Shown one piece after another: positions 17,241-25,440 of a stretch of DNA of 48,946 bases. This DNA is from Saccharopolyspora oryzae (GTDB lineage Bacteria; Actinomycetota; Actinomycetes; Mycobacteriales; Pseudonocardiaceae), in assembly GCF_027853915.1 (NCBI RefSeq), contig NZ_JAQGLA010000055.1:1-48946 (forward strand), given 5' to 3'. A model generated the notes under the pieces. The model was not told where the DNA came from, did no database searches, and saw nothing but the letters and a program-made list of their open reading frames with translations. The number at the start of each line of letters is the position of its first letter. Position 1 is the first letter of the stretch. The position numbers were made by a program, and so were the translations under genes.

Positions 17241-17284
17241 CCGTGAGTGTTTTGAGCTGCGATAGCAGCCCAAAACACTCACGG
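17241..17284 (-). other. Long intercistronic hairpin between pdhA and pdhB
   Basis: CCGTGAGTGTTTTG (17241-17254) pairs with CAAAACACTCACGG (17271-17284). After a single A.C mismatch, GCTGC pairs with GCAGC around a 4-nt GATA loop. This gives 14 + 5 bp, placed 62 nt after the pdhA stop and 31 nt before the pdhB start. It could be a leaky terminator, a processing site or an mRNA stabiliser. Confidence 0.75.
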
Positions 17285-17346
17285 ATCAAGTGGCGGGGTG
17301 TCGCAAATACCGCGACGAGAACTTTCGCGGAAAACCCGGAAGGGCG

Positions 17347-18453
17347 TCAGAAGACCGGGTCGGCGGGAAGCCGTCGCGAATCGTTGGCCACCGGGGTGGC
17401 GTAGGTGTAGTCGAACAGCGTCGACGGGTCCGGGTGCGGGCTGTCGTCGGCGAACGCGACCGCAGCGTCGGCCTCGGCCTGCGCCTTGCGCTCGATCTCC
17501 ACGGCGGCGTCCTCGTCCAGGACACCGGCCTCGATCAGCTCGGCGCGGAAGGCGGCGACCGGGTCGGCCTCCTTGGCCTTCTCGACCGCTTCCTCGCTGC
17601 GGTACTTGGCCGGGTCGACCACCGAGTGGCCCTTCAGCCGCTCGCTGACGCACTCCAGCAGGGCGGGGCCGCCGCCGTTGCGGGCCTGCTCGACCAGGCG
17701 GGTGGCCGCTTCGCGGACCGCCAGCGGGTCGTTGCCGTCCACCCGCTCACCGTGCATCTTGTACGCCGAGGCGCGCTTGAACAGCTCCGGCTCCGCGGAG
17801 GACTTGTCGACCGTGGTGCCCATGCCGAGGTGGTTGTTGATCACCACGAAGACCACCGGCAGGTTCCACAGCGCGGCGATGTTCAGCGCCTCGTGGAACG
17901 CACCGATGTTGGTGGTGCCGTCGCCCATCTGGCACATCACGACCTGGTCGCCGCCGCGGTAGTCGATGGCCAGCGCGGCACCGGTGGCCAGCGGGATCTG
18001 GCCGCCGACGATGCCGTAGCCGCCGAGCAGCCCGGCCTCCACGTCGAACATGTGCATCGAGCCGCCCCAGCCCTTGGAGGTGCCGGTGGTGCGGCCGTAC
18101 AGCTCGGCCATCACGCGGCCGGGCTCGATGCCCTTGGCCAGCGCGTAGCCGTGCTCGCGGTAGTTGGTGAACAGCAGGTCGGACTTGCGCAGGGAGCGCA
18201 TCAGGCCGACGACGGTCGCTTCCTCACCGAGGTTGAGGTGGCAGTACCCGCCGATCTTGGCCTGGGTGTAGCCCTGGGCCGCGCGCTCCTCGAAGCGGCG
18301 GATCAGGGTCATCTCGTGGAAGTAGTCCTGGAGCAGCTCCGGCGACTCCCCGGCGAAGCGTCCGCCGCCGGAGCCGCGTACCGCACCGCCGCTGCGCCGC
18401 GACTTGGCGGTGCTGCGGGTGGCCGGCTTGCTGCGCGTGGCTGTCGTTGCCAT
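17347..18453 (-). CDS. pdhA: 2-oxoacid (pyruvate) dehydrogenase E1 component alpha subunit
   Basis: 368 residues from ATG 18453, 6 nt after GGGG; a GTG one codon upstream is equally in frame. A basic, Ser/Thr/Ala-rich tail (1-33) precedes the catalytic domain. The ThDP motif is GDGTTNIGAFHEALN (GDG at 177-179), and GGSMHMFD, GGYGIVGGQIPLATGAA and KGHSVVDPAKYRS are typical of the pyruvate/acetoin/branched-chain E1-alpha family. It decarboxylates the 2-oxoacid in the cytoplasm together with PdhB. It lies in an apparent operon behind lpdA, but gaps of 223 nt upstream and 137 nt downstream (the latter with a strong hairpin) hint at extra promoters or processing. Confidence 0.92.
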   Translation of the reverse strand: MATTATRSKPATRSTAKSRRSGGAVRGSGGGRFAGESPELLQDYFHEMTLIRRFEERAAQGYTQAKIGGYCHLNLGEEATVVGLMRSLRKSDLLFTNYREHGYALAKGIEPGRVMAELYGRTTGTSKGWGGSMHMFDVEAGLLGGYGIVGGQIPLATGAALAIDYRGGDQVVMCQMGDGTTNIGAFHEALNIAALWNLPVVFVVINNHLGMGTTVDKSSAEPELFKRASAYKMHGERVDGNDPLAVREAATRLVEQARNGGGPALLECVSERLKGHSVVDPAKYRSEEAVEKAKEADPVAAFRAELIEAGVLDEDAAVEIERKAQAEADAAVAFADDSPHPDPSTLFDYTYATPVANDSRRLPADPVF

Positions 18454-18676
18454 CACAGTCCCCTTTTCGATCGACTGTATTCAGAAGCGGCGGTAGCCGC
18501 TTGCGGTGCGGGGCTGCTCACCGGCACCGCCGCGGGTTCTCAGACGTCGTCTCGCGAGGACAGCTCCGACGTGGTGAATTGGCATTCATGATGTCGGGGC
18601 TCCCGGAGTGAGACGGCGTCTGAGGTTCCGCTACTGGCACCGCTACGCAGGCCGCTTCTGGAGTTCGATTCCGTGG

Positions 18677-20137
18677 TCAGCGCTTCTTCGGCGGGGCGAC
18701 GTGGACCGGCAGGCCGAGGGCGGCCATGGCCGCCTCCATGCCGATCTCGCCCAGGGTCGGGTGCGCGTGGATGGTCTCGGCGAGCTCGTCGAGGGTGGCC
18801 TCCAGGGCCATCGCCAGCGCGCCTTCGGTGATCAGGTCGCTGGCGGAGTGCCCGATGATGTGCACGCCCAGGACCTCGCCGTACTTCTTGCCGGCGACGA
18901 TCTTCATGAAGCCCTCGGTGTCGCCGTAGCTCTGGGCGCGGCCCAGCGCGGCGAACGGGAACTTCGCGGCGACGACGTCGTGCCCGGCGTCCTTGGCCTG
19001 CGCCTCGGTGAGGCCGACGCTGGCGATCTCCGGGTGGGTGAAGGTCGCCGCCGGGATGACGTTGTAGTCGATCGCGGCGTGCTGCCCGGCGATCGTCTCG
19101 GCCGCCACGATGCCCTGGTGGGACGCGACGTGCGCGAGCAGCGCCTTGCCGGTGACGTCGCCGATCGCGTAGACGTGCTCGACGTTGGTGCGCAGCTTCT
19201 CGTCGACCTCGATGAAACCGCGCTGGCTGGTGGCGACGCCGGTCTTGTCCAGGTCGAGGCTGGCGGTGTTGGGCTTGCGGCCCACGCCGACCAGCACCAC
19301 GTCGGCGTCGATCTGCTGCGGCTTGGCACCGTCCACAGTGACCTTCAGGCCGTCGGCGGCCTGGTCGACGCGGGAGACGGTGGCCTCGGTGAGGACCTTG
19401 ATGCCGCGCTTGGTGAACGAGCGGCCCAGGGCCTTGCCGACCTCGGCGTCCTCGGCGGGCACCAGGGTCTTCTGCATCTCGATGATGCTGACCTCGCTGC
19501 CGAGGGTGGCGAACAGCGTCGCCCACTCGGCGCCGACCGCGCTGCCGCCGATGATGGCGATGCGCTTGGGCACCTCGGTCAGGCCGAAGGCGCCGTCGGA
19601 GGTGATCACGCCGGGCAGGTCCGCGCCGGGCAGCGGCAGCTGCACGGGGACCGAGCCGGTGGCGATGATGATGTCGCGGGCCTTGACCTGCTCGATCGGC
19701 TTGGCGCCGGTCGGCTCGGCGGCGTAGCGCGGGCCCTCGGCGCCCAGCGGCGACTCACCGGTGGCGTAGACGTCCACCGCGGTCGGGCCGGTGAACCGGG
19801 CGTGGCCGTTGATGACGGTGACGCCGTTGGCCTTGAGCAGGCCGGCGACGCCGTCGGTGAGGCCCTTGACGACGCTGCTCTTGCGACGTCGGACGGCGTC
19901 GTAGTCGACGCTCACGTTCTCGACGTTGATCCCGAAGTCGGCAGCGTGCAGCACGGTCTCGTAAACCTCGGCCGAACGCAGCATCGCCTTGGTCGGGATG
20001 CAGCCCCAGTTCAAGCAGACCCCGCCGGGCCGCTCCTTTTCCACCACACCGACCGAGAGGCCGCGCTGCGCGGCCCGGATCGCGGCGACGTACCCACCGG
20101 GGCCGCCACCCACCACGAGAAGGTCGAACTCCTGCAC
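18677..20137 (-). CDS. lpdA: Dihydrolipoyl dehydrogenase E3
   Basis: 486 residues from GTG 20137, with AGGAG 9 nt upstream; a GTG eight codons earlier is possible. It has an FAD-binding GGGPGG (10-15), a redox-active disulfide Cys41/Cys46 in GGVCLNWGCIPTK, an NAD-binding fold (IAIIGGSAVGAEWATLFATL), the second FAD motif (VYAIGDVTGKALLAHVA) and the active-site His-Glu pair in HAHPTLGEIGMEA. It reoxidises the dihydrolipoyl group of E2 and reduces NAD+. It is the promoter-proximal gene of the operon. The basic end VAPPKKR is slightly unusual. E3 might also serve other complexes such as glycine cleavage. Confidence 0.93.
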   Translation of the reverse strand: MQEFDLLVVGGGPGGYVAAIRAAQRGLSVGVVEKERPGGVCLNWGCIPTKAMLRSAEVYETVLHAADFGINVENVSVDYDAVRRRKSSVVKGLTDGVAGLLKANGVTVINGHARFTGPTAVDVYATGESPLGAEGPRYAAEPTGAKPIEQVKARDIIIATGSVPVQLPLPGADLPGVITSDGAFGLTEVPKRIAIIGGSAVGAEWATLFATLGSEVSIIEMQKTLVPAEDAEVGKALGRSFTKRGIKVLTEATVSRVDQAADGLKVTVDGAKPQQIDADVVLVGVGRKPNTASLDLDKTGVATSQRGFIEVDEKLRTNVEHVYAIGDVTGKALLAHVASHQGIVAAETIAGQHAAIDYNVIPAATFTHPEIASVGLTEAQAKDAGHDVVAAKFPFAALGRAQSYGDTEGFMKIVAGKKYGEVLGVHIIGHSASDLITEGALAMALEATLDELAETIHAHPTLGEIGMEAAMAALGLPVHVAPPKKR

Positions 20138-20382
20138 TTCGCTGTGCTCCTTTGAACGCACGCGCCGGTTACCGAAAGCCCGGATCGAGCGGGCAATTCT
20201 TACTCAGAGTGTCGTGAGGACGACCACTTCTCCGCTATGCCCGCTCGCCCAGACTTCTTCTGGCGCCACTGTGCACACCGCACATTCCCCAGCGTGACGC
20301 ACACAACATGTAACGCGGACACTACCGTCCGTGGCTGAGATCGCCATCACGCGCCCCACCGAGCCTCAGGCGTGAAACCCCA
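20138..20382. other. Upstream region of the lpdA-pdh operon
   Basis: About 245 bp between the lpdA start and the terminator of the next minus-strand operon, so it should hold the pdh operon promoter. No gene is visible. I did not find a convincing operator. Confidence 0.4.
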
Positions 20383-20415
20383 GGAGCCGGGTCGACCCCG
20401 CGCAGACCCGGCTCC
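20383..20415 (-). terminator. Terminator after amidohydrolase 1
   Basis: GGAGCCGGGTC (20383-20393) pairs perfectly with GACCCGGCTCC (20405-20415), an 11-bp stem with an 11-nt loop, 97 nt past the amidohydrolase stop. Confidence 0.65.
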
Positions 20416-20512
20416 CGATGTACCGAAAAGTCGTATTCGCCCGGTTGTCTCCGCCGCACAGCAAAACGCCCTCCCCGCAGCACCGCCGCGAGGAGGACGT
20501 CCGGGTCAGCGC

Positions 20513-21715
20513 TCAGGCCGGCTGCTCCTGGCGCTGCACCGCGAGGGCCGCGTAAGCCGCTGCTCCGTCGGCCAGGACCTCGTCGTCGAAGACCGCTTGC
20601 GGCGAGTGGTTGTCCGGGGCCCGGGCCGGGTCCCGGTCCGGCGGGCAGGCGCCGAGGGAGATCATCGCGCCGGGGACCTCCTCGAGCACCCGGGAGAAGT
20701 CCTCCGAGGCGCTGATCGGCTTCGGGGCGGTGGCGAAGCGGTGCTCGCCGTGCAGTTCGCGCACGGCATCGGCGACGAACTCCGCCTCCGACTCGTCGTT
20801 GACCGTCACCGGGTACTGCTCGACGAACTCCGCCCGCACCTCGGCCCCGTGCGCCGCCGCGATGCCCCGGCACACCTGCACCGCGCCGTCCGCGACGACC
20901 GCCTGCGCTCGGCGGGAGAAGCAGCGGACGGTTGCGGCGAAGGTGACCTCGTCGGGGATCACGTTGTCCCGGGTCCCGGCGTGGATGGTGCCGACGGTCA
21001 GCACCACCGGGTCGAAGACGTCGAAGCGCCGGGTGACGAAAGTCTGCAGGGCCAACACCATTTCGCACGCCACCGGCACCGGGTCCAGCGCGCGGAACGG
21101 CGCGGAACCGTGCCCGCCGCGCCCGCGGACGGTCACCTCCAGCCGGTTCGCGGCCGAGAGCATCGGGCCGCCCTTCGTGGTGAACAGACCTCGCTCCAGC
21201 CCGGAGATCACGTGCAGGGCGTAGGCCGCGTCGGGTTTGCGCCCCGAGACCGACAGCAGACCTTCGTCGAGCATGCGACCCGCGCCGTCGTAGCCCTCCT
21301 CTCCCGGCTGGAACATGAACACCACGTCCCCGTCGAGCTGATCCCGCCGCGGCGCGAGCAGTTTCGCCGCGCCCAGCAGCATCGTCGCGTGCAGGTCGTG
21401 CCCGCAGGCGTGCATCCGCCCGTTGCCTGCCGCGAAGTCGAGCCCGGTCTCCTCCGCCACCGGCAACGCGTCCATGTCCCCGCGCAGCAGCACGGTCGGG
21501 CCCGGGCGGGAACCGCGGAGCACCGCCGTCACCGAGCTGATCTCCGCGCCGGTGCCCACCTCCAGCCCGAGACCGTCCAATTCGGACACGACCCGTTCCT
21601 GGGTGCGCGGGAGTTCCAGCCCCAGCTCCGGATTCCGGTGCAGATCGCGGCGGATCCGCACCAGGTCCGGGTGCAGCGCACGAGCGTCGTCCAGCAGCGT
21701 CAGCAAAGCGATCAT
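20513..21715 (-). CDS. M20-family amidohydrolase, module copy 1 (hippurate/N-acyl-amino acid hydrolase type)
   Basis: 400 residues. Metal-binding and catalytic residues of the M20D group are visible: LLRGDMDALPV (77-86), MHACGHDLHATMLLGAAK (101-118) and the Glu139-Glu140 pair in FQPGEEGYDGAG. It should cleave N-acyl amino acid or similar amides in the cytoplasm. It follows an MHS-type transporter by 43 nt on the same strand and is probably cotranscribed with it, so it likely acts on the imported compound. It has a close full-length paralogue at 24.2 kb in the same gene arrangement, for example sharing DVVFMFQPGEEGYDGAGRML exactly. The substrate is unknown. Confidence 0.87.
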   Translation of the reverse strand: MIALLTLLDDARALHPDLVRIRRDLHRNPELGLELPRTQERVVSELDGLGLEVGTGAEISSVTAVLRGSRPGPTVLLRGDMDALPVAEETGLDFAAGNGRMHACGHDLHATMLLGAAKLLAPRRDQLDGDVVFMFQPGEEGYDGAGRMLDEGLLSVSGRKPDAAYALHVISGLERGLFTTKGGPMLSAANRLEVTVRGRGGHGSAPFRALDPVPVACEMVLALQTFVTRRFDVFDPVVLTVGTIHAGTRDNVIPDEVTFAATVRCFSRRAQAVVADGAVQVCRGIAAAHGAEVRAEFVEQYPVTVNDESEAEFVADAVRELHGEHRFATAPKPISASEDFSRVLEEVPGAMISLGACPPDRDPARAPDNHSPQAVFDDEVLADGAAAYAALAVQRQEQPA

Positions 21716-21758
21716 CGTCGAGTTCTTCTCCGAATCCTGGTGGGAATTGCGCAGCGGC

Positions 21759-23033
21759 TCAGCCGCGCTTGAACACCCACGTGCCCAGCAAGGTGATGAC
21801 CGCGGTACCGGCCGCGACCCACGGCACGGCGGTCAGACTTCCCAGCGCCGCAAGGCCTTCCGCGAGGAGCGGGAAGGTGCCGCCGAACAGCGCGATCGCG
21901 AGCGTGAACGGCACGCCCATCGCCACGACCCGCACCGCGACCGGGAAGACCTCGCTGTACATCACGTTCGCCACGGCGGTGGTCGGCGCGACGCCGAGGA
22001 CCAGGTAGCAGGTCGCCACCGCCCACATCGGCAGCCAGCCCTGGGCGAGCGCGGTCATCAGCGGCACCGTGCCCACCGCCAGCGCCAGCGCGCCGACCCG
22101 GAACACCCGCATACCGCCGAACCGGTCCGCGAGCAGGCCGGACACCGCCATCGCGGCGATCAGCGCGAGCAGGGCCGGGACCATCTCCAGGTTCGTCGCC
22201 ACGGAGTGCTCGACCCCGACCTGCGCGGCGTACTCCGGCAGGTACACCGTGCCGTAGTAGACGCCGACCGTCGTACCGGTGGTCATCAGGAACACCGCGA
22301 GCATGTTCCGCAGGTGCTCGCGCACCTTCGGCCGCGGTTCCTCGACCTGCTTCTCGCTCTCGAACTCCTCGCTCTCGGCCGCCGAGCTGCGCACCCAGAA
22401 CGCGAGGACCCCGAACACGGCCGCGACGACGAAACCGATCCGCCAGCCGCCGTCGGTGACACCCTGCTCACCCATCACCGCCATCAGCGCACCGACCACG
22501 ACGAAGCACACGATGTTGCCGATGAACGCGCCGGTGTAGGACAGGCTGCTGTAGAGGAACCGGCGGTTCTCCGGCGCGGTTTCGGTGATGTAGGCCGCGA
22601 CGCTGGGGTTCTCGCCACCCATCGCGATGCCCTGGAGCGCGCGCAGCAGCACCAGCAGGACCGGGGCCGCGACCCCGATGGTCGCCGCGGTCGGCAGCAC
22701 CGCGATCAGCAGGCTGCCGAGGCAGATCGTGGCCATGCTGATGACCAGCGCGAACCGCCGGCCGCGCGCGTCGGCGATGCGGCCGAGCAGGTAACTGCCC
22801 AGCGGCCGGACCACGAAGCCCACCGCGAAACCCGCGTACGCCGAGAGCAGCTTGGTCAGCCCGTCCTCGCCGGCGAACATCTGCGATGCGAAGAACGGCG
22901 CCAGGATCGCGTAGATCGTCCAGTCGAACGACTCGACGATGCCACCCACTGCACCCGCTATCAGCTCGCGACGTCCCTTCATCGAGACCGCCGCTCTCCC
23001 TGGCCGCGCTGCCAGGGCTCCATCGACCTGCAC
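21759..23033 (-). CDS. MHS-type MFS transporter, module copy 1
   Basis: 424 residues from GTG 23033 (GGAGGTG upstream), with 12 predicted membrane segments. The metabolite:H+ symporter signatures are clear: GGIVESFDWTIYAILAPFFA, then AYAGFAVGFVVRPLGSYLLG with the loop motif GRIADARGRRFAL, and LRALQGIAMGGENPSVAAYI between helices 4 and 5. Families of this type (KgtP, ShiA, ProP) import carboxylates or zwitterions with protons. It is translated just before amidohydrolase 1 and divergent from Lrp regulator 1, with 103 bp between. It is paralogous to the transporter at 25.4 kb. An N-acylated amino acid or aromatic carboxylate is a plausible cargo, by inference. Confidence 0.87.
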   Translation of the reverse strand: MQVDGALAARPGRAAVSMKGRRELIAGAVGGIVESFDWTIYAILAPFFASQMFAGEDGLTKLLSAYAGFAVGFVVRPLGSYLLGRIADARGRRFALVISMATICLGSLLIAVLPTAATIGVAAPVLLVLLRALQGIAMGGENPSVAAYITETAPENRRFLYSSLSYTGAFIGNIVCFVVVGALMAVMGEQGVTDGGWRIGFVVAAVFGVLAFWVRSSAAESEEFESEKQVEEPRPKVREHLRNMLAVFLMTTGTTVGVYYGTVYLPEYAAQVGVEHSVATNLEMVPALLALIAAMAVSGLLADRFGGMRVFRVGALALAVGTVPLMTALAQGWLPMWAVATCYLVLGVAPTTAVANVMYSEVFPVAVRVVAMGVPFTLAIALFGGTFPLLAEGLAALGSLTAVPWVAAGTAVITLLGTWVFKRG

Positions 23034-23040
23034 CAACACT

Positions 23041-23053
23041 CACCTCCGAGGTG
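23041..23053. promoter_or_regulatory. Palindrome in divergent region of module copy 1
   Basis: CACCTCCGAGGTG is a 13-nt palindrome. It overlaps the transporter ribosome site (GGAGGTG on the minus strand) and is followed by TTCGTGCGCAGCAG. The same palindrome and most of the next ~60 bp recur at 26713 in module copy 2. Confidence 0.5.
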
Positions 23054-23136
23054 TGTTCGTGCGCAGCAGACTGCGAGCCGATGTCGTGCACCGAAAGGAA
23101 CCTGCGCAACAATGCAGGAAAAAGCACGAGAGCTGG

Positions 23137-24186
23137 ATGCACATGCAGGAAAACACGCTGGACGAGCTGGACCGCTCGGTCCTGCACGCGCTGCAGATCT
23201 CGCCGCGCGCGTCGTGGACCGAGGTCGGCAAGGTGCTCGGGGTGGATGCGGTCACCGTGGCGCGGCGCTGGGAACGGCTGCGCAGCACCGGCCGGGCCTG
23301 GACGACCTGCTACCCGGGCGTCCGCCTGATCGAGACCAGCTTCAACGCCTACGTCGAGATCGACGCGCAGCCGGGACGCGCGATGGACGTGGCGCGAGCG
23401 CTGGCGAGCTACCCGCAGGTGGTGACCGTCGAGCAGCTGGCCGGCGGCCGGGACCTGCTGGCGATGGCACTGGTGCAGGACCTCGGCGCGCTGTCCGAGC
23501 TGGTCACCGAGCGCATCGCCGCGCTGCCCGGGGTCGCCCGCACCCGCGCCGCGCTGGGCACCCGGGTGTTCTCCGAGGGCTCCCGGTGGCGGCTGCGCAG
23601 CCTCACCCCGGCGCAGCAGCGGCAGCTGGCCCGCCCGGCGGCCGACCCGCCGCGCGGCGAGCTCGACGAGCACGACCACCGGCTGATCACCGCGCTGTCC
23701 CGGGACGCCCGGGCCCCCGCCGTCGAGCTGGCGCAGGAGGTCGGGTTGAGCGCGCCGAACGTCCGACGCCGCATCGCAGGGCTGGTGCACCGCGGTGACG
23801 CCGTGCTGCGCTGCGAGATCGCGCGCGGGCTCACCGAGTGGCCGATCGCGGCGACCCTCTGGGCCAGCGTCCCGCCCGGGGACATCGACAAGGTCGCGCA
23901 GGGCTTGAGCGCGCTGCCCGAGCTGCGGATGTGCTCATCGATCACCGGTCCGCACAACCTGCTGTTCACGCTGTGGCTCAAGTCGGTGGCCGACCTGCCC
24001 CGGCTGGAAACCCTGCTGGCCGACCGGCTCCCCCAGCTCCACCTGGTGGACCGGGCGGTGAACCTGCGCATGGTGAAGCTGATGGGTCAACTCCTCGACG
24101 ACCGCGGCTGCGCAAAAGGCCCCGTCCCGATCAACCCGTGGCTGCCGCCGAAGGAACCAGCGGAACCGCACACCGCTGGGTCGTGA
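23137..24186 (+). CDS. Double-domain Lrp/AsnC regulator, module copy 1
   Basis: 349 residues, about twice the length of a classical Lrp. It contains two HTH/AsnC units in tandem: LDELDRSVLHALQISPRASW then TEVGKVLGVDAVTVARRWERL (residues 8-50), and LDEHDHRLITALSRDARAPA then VELAQEVGLSAPNVRRRIAGL near the middle. Each is followed by an effector-type domain (EQLAGGRDLLAMALVQDL; SSITGPHNLLFTLWLKS). ATG 23137 is preferred and ATG 23143 is an alternative. It is divergent from the transporter-amidohydrolase operon and probably controls it. Its counterpart at 26.8 kb is very similar throughout, including the ending PINPWLPP. The ligand is unknown. Confidence 0.87.
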   Translation: MHMQENTLDELDRSVLHALQISPRASWTEVGKVLGVDAVTVARRWERLRSTGRAWTTCYPGVRLIETSFNAYVEIDAQPGRAMDVARALASYPQVVTVEQLAGGRDLLAMALVQDLGALSELVTERIAALPGVARTRAALGTRVFSEGSRWRLRSLTPAQQRQLARPAADPPRGELDEHDHRLITALSRDARAPAVELAQEVGLSAPNVRRRIAGLVHRGDAVLRCEIARGLTEWPIAATLWASVPPGDIDKVAQGLSALPELRMCSSITGPHNLLFTLWLKSVADLPRLETLLADRLPQLHLVDRAVNLRMVKLMGQLLDDRGCAKGPVPINPWLPPKEPAEPHTAGS

Positions 24187-24215
24187 GCGGCGATCCGCTT
24201 TCACCGCTCACGACC
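24179..24215. terminator. Bidirectional terminator overlapping the Lrp 1 stop codon
   Basis: GGTCGTGAGCGG (24179-24190, containing the TGA stop) pairs perfectly with CCGCTCACGACC (24204-24215), a 12-bp stem with a 13-nt loop, between convergent genes. Confidence 0.7.
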
Positions 24216-24220
24216 ACCGG

Positions 24221-25429
24221 TCAGCGCTGCTGCTGGCGTTGCACTGCCAGGGCTGCGTACGCGGCGGCTCCATCGCCGAGCACCGCGTCGTCGAAGACCG
24301 CCCGCGGCGAGTGGTTGTTGGGCGCCGTCTCCGCATCGAGATCCTCCGGGCAAGCACCGAGGGCGACCATCGCCCCCGGCACTTCCTCGAGGACCCGGGA
24401 GAAGTCCTCGGAACCGGCGACCGGGTTGGGGGCCGTGGCGAAGCTCTGCTCGCCGTGCAGCTCGCGCAGGGTGTCCGCGACGAACGACGTCTCAGCTCCG
24501 TCGTTGACCGTCACCGGGTACAGCTCGATGAACTCCGCGTCCAGTTCGGCCCCGTGCGCTGCCGCGATGCCCTCGCACACCTGGATCGAGCCGTCCTTGA
24601 CCACGGCCAGGGCCTGCGGCGAGAAGCAGCGCACGGTGGCGGCGAAGGTGACCTCGTCGGGGATGACGTTCTCCTGCGTACCGCCGTGGATCATGCCGAC
24701 GGTCAGCACCACCGGGTCGAAGATATCGAAGCGGCGGGTCACGAACGCTTGCAGCGCGGTGACCATCTCGCACGCCACCGGCACCGGATCCACCGCCCGG
24801 AACGGCGCGGAACCGTGCCCGCCACGCCCTCGCACCGTCACCCGCAACCGGTTCGACGCGGACAGCATCGGACCGCTGCGAGTCGTGAACATCCCTCGCG
24901 GGATCCACGCCGACATCACGTGCAGGGCGTAGGCCGCATCGGGCTTGCGGCCGGCTGCCGACAGCAGGCCTTCGTCCAGCATGCGTCCCGCGCCGTCATA
25001 ACCCTCTTCGCCCGGCTGGAACATGAACACCACGTCACCGGCGAGCTGATCCCGGCGCGGTGCCAGCAACTTCGCCGCGCCCAGCAGCATCGTCGTGTGC
25101 AAGTCGTGCCCGCAGGCGTGCATCCGACCGTTCTCCGCGGCGAAGTCGACACCGGACCGCTCCGCCACCGGAAGGGCGTCCATGTCCCCGCGCAACAGCA
25201 CCGTCGGACCGGATCCGCCGCCGCGCAGCACCGCCGTGACCGAACTGATCTCCGCGCCGGTGCTCACCTCCAGCCCGAGACCGTCCAATTCGGACAGCAC
25301 GCGTTCCTGGGTGCGCGGCAGCTCCAGTCCCAGTTCCGGAATCCGGTGCAGATCACGTCGAGTCCGCACCAGGTCCGGGTGCAACGACCGCGCATCGTCC
25401 AACAGCGTCGACAACGAAGTCATGACCAT
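24221..25429 (-). CDS. M20-family amidohydrolase, module copy 2
   Basis: 402 residues from ATG 25429 (GAGG 5 nt upstream; a second ATG lies two codons in). It carries the same M20D residues as copy 1: LLRGDMDALPV, MHACGHDLHTTMLLGAAKLL and FQPGEEGYDGAGRM. It differs mainly around the start and in scattered surface positions; for instance WIPRGMFTTRSGPM replaces LERGLFTTKGGPM. It begins 11 nt after the transporter stop on the same strand, so the two are likely translationally coupled. Copy 1 and copy 2 are clear duplicates; whether they have different substrates is not visible. Confidence 0.87.
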   Translation of the reverse strand: MVMTSLSTLLDDARSLHPDLVRTRRDLHRIPELGLELPRTQERVLSELDGLGLEVSTGAEISSVTAVLRGGGSGPTVLLRGDMDALPVAERSGVDFAAENGRMHACGHDLHTTMLLGAAKLLAPRRDQLAGDVVFMFQPGEEGYDGAGRMLDEGLLSAAGRKPDAAYALHVMSAWIPRGMFTTRSGPMLSASNRLRVTVRGRGGHGSAPFRAVDPVPVACEMVTALQAFVTRRFDIFDPVVLTVGMIHGGTQENVIPDEVTFAATVRCFSPQALAVVKDGSIQVCEGIAAAHGAELDAEFIELYPVTVNDGAETSFVADTLRELHGEQSFATAPNPVAGSEDFSRVLEEVPGAMVALGACPEDLDAETAPNNHSPRAVFDDAVLGDGAAAYAALAVQRQQQR

Positions 25430-25440
25430 CCGTTCCTCGA

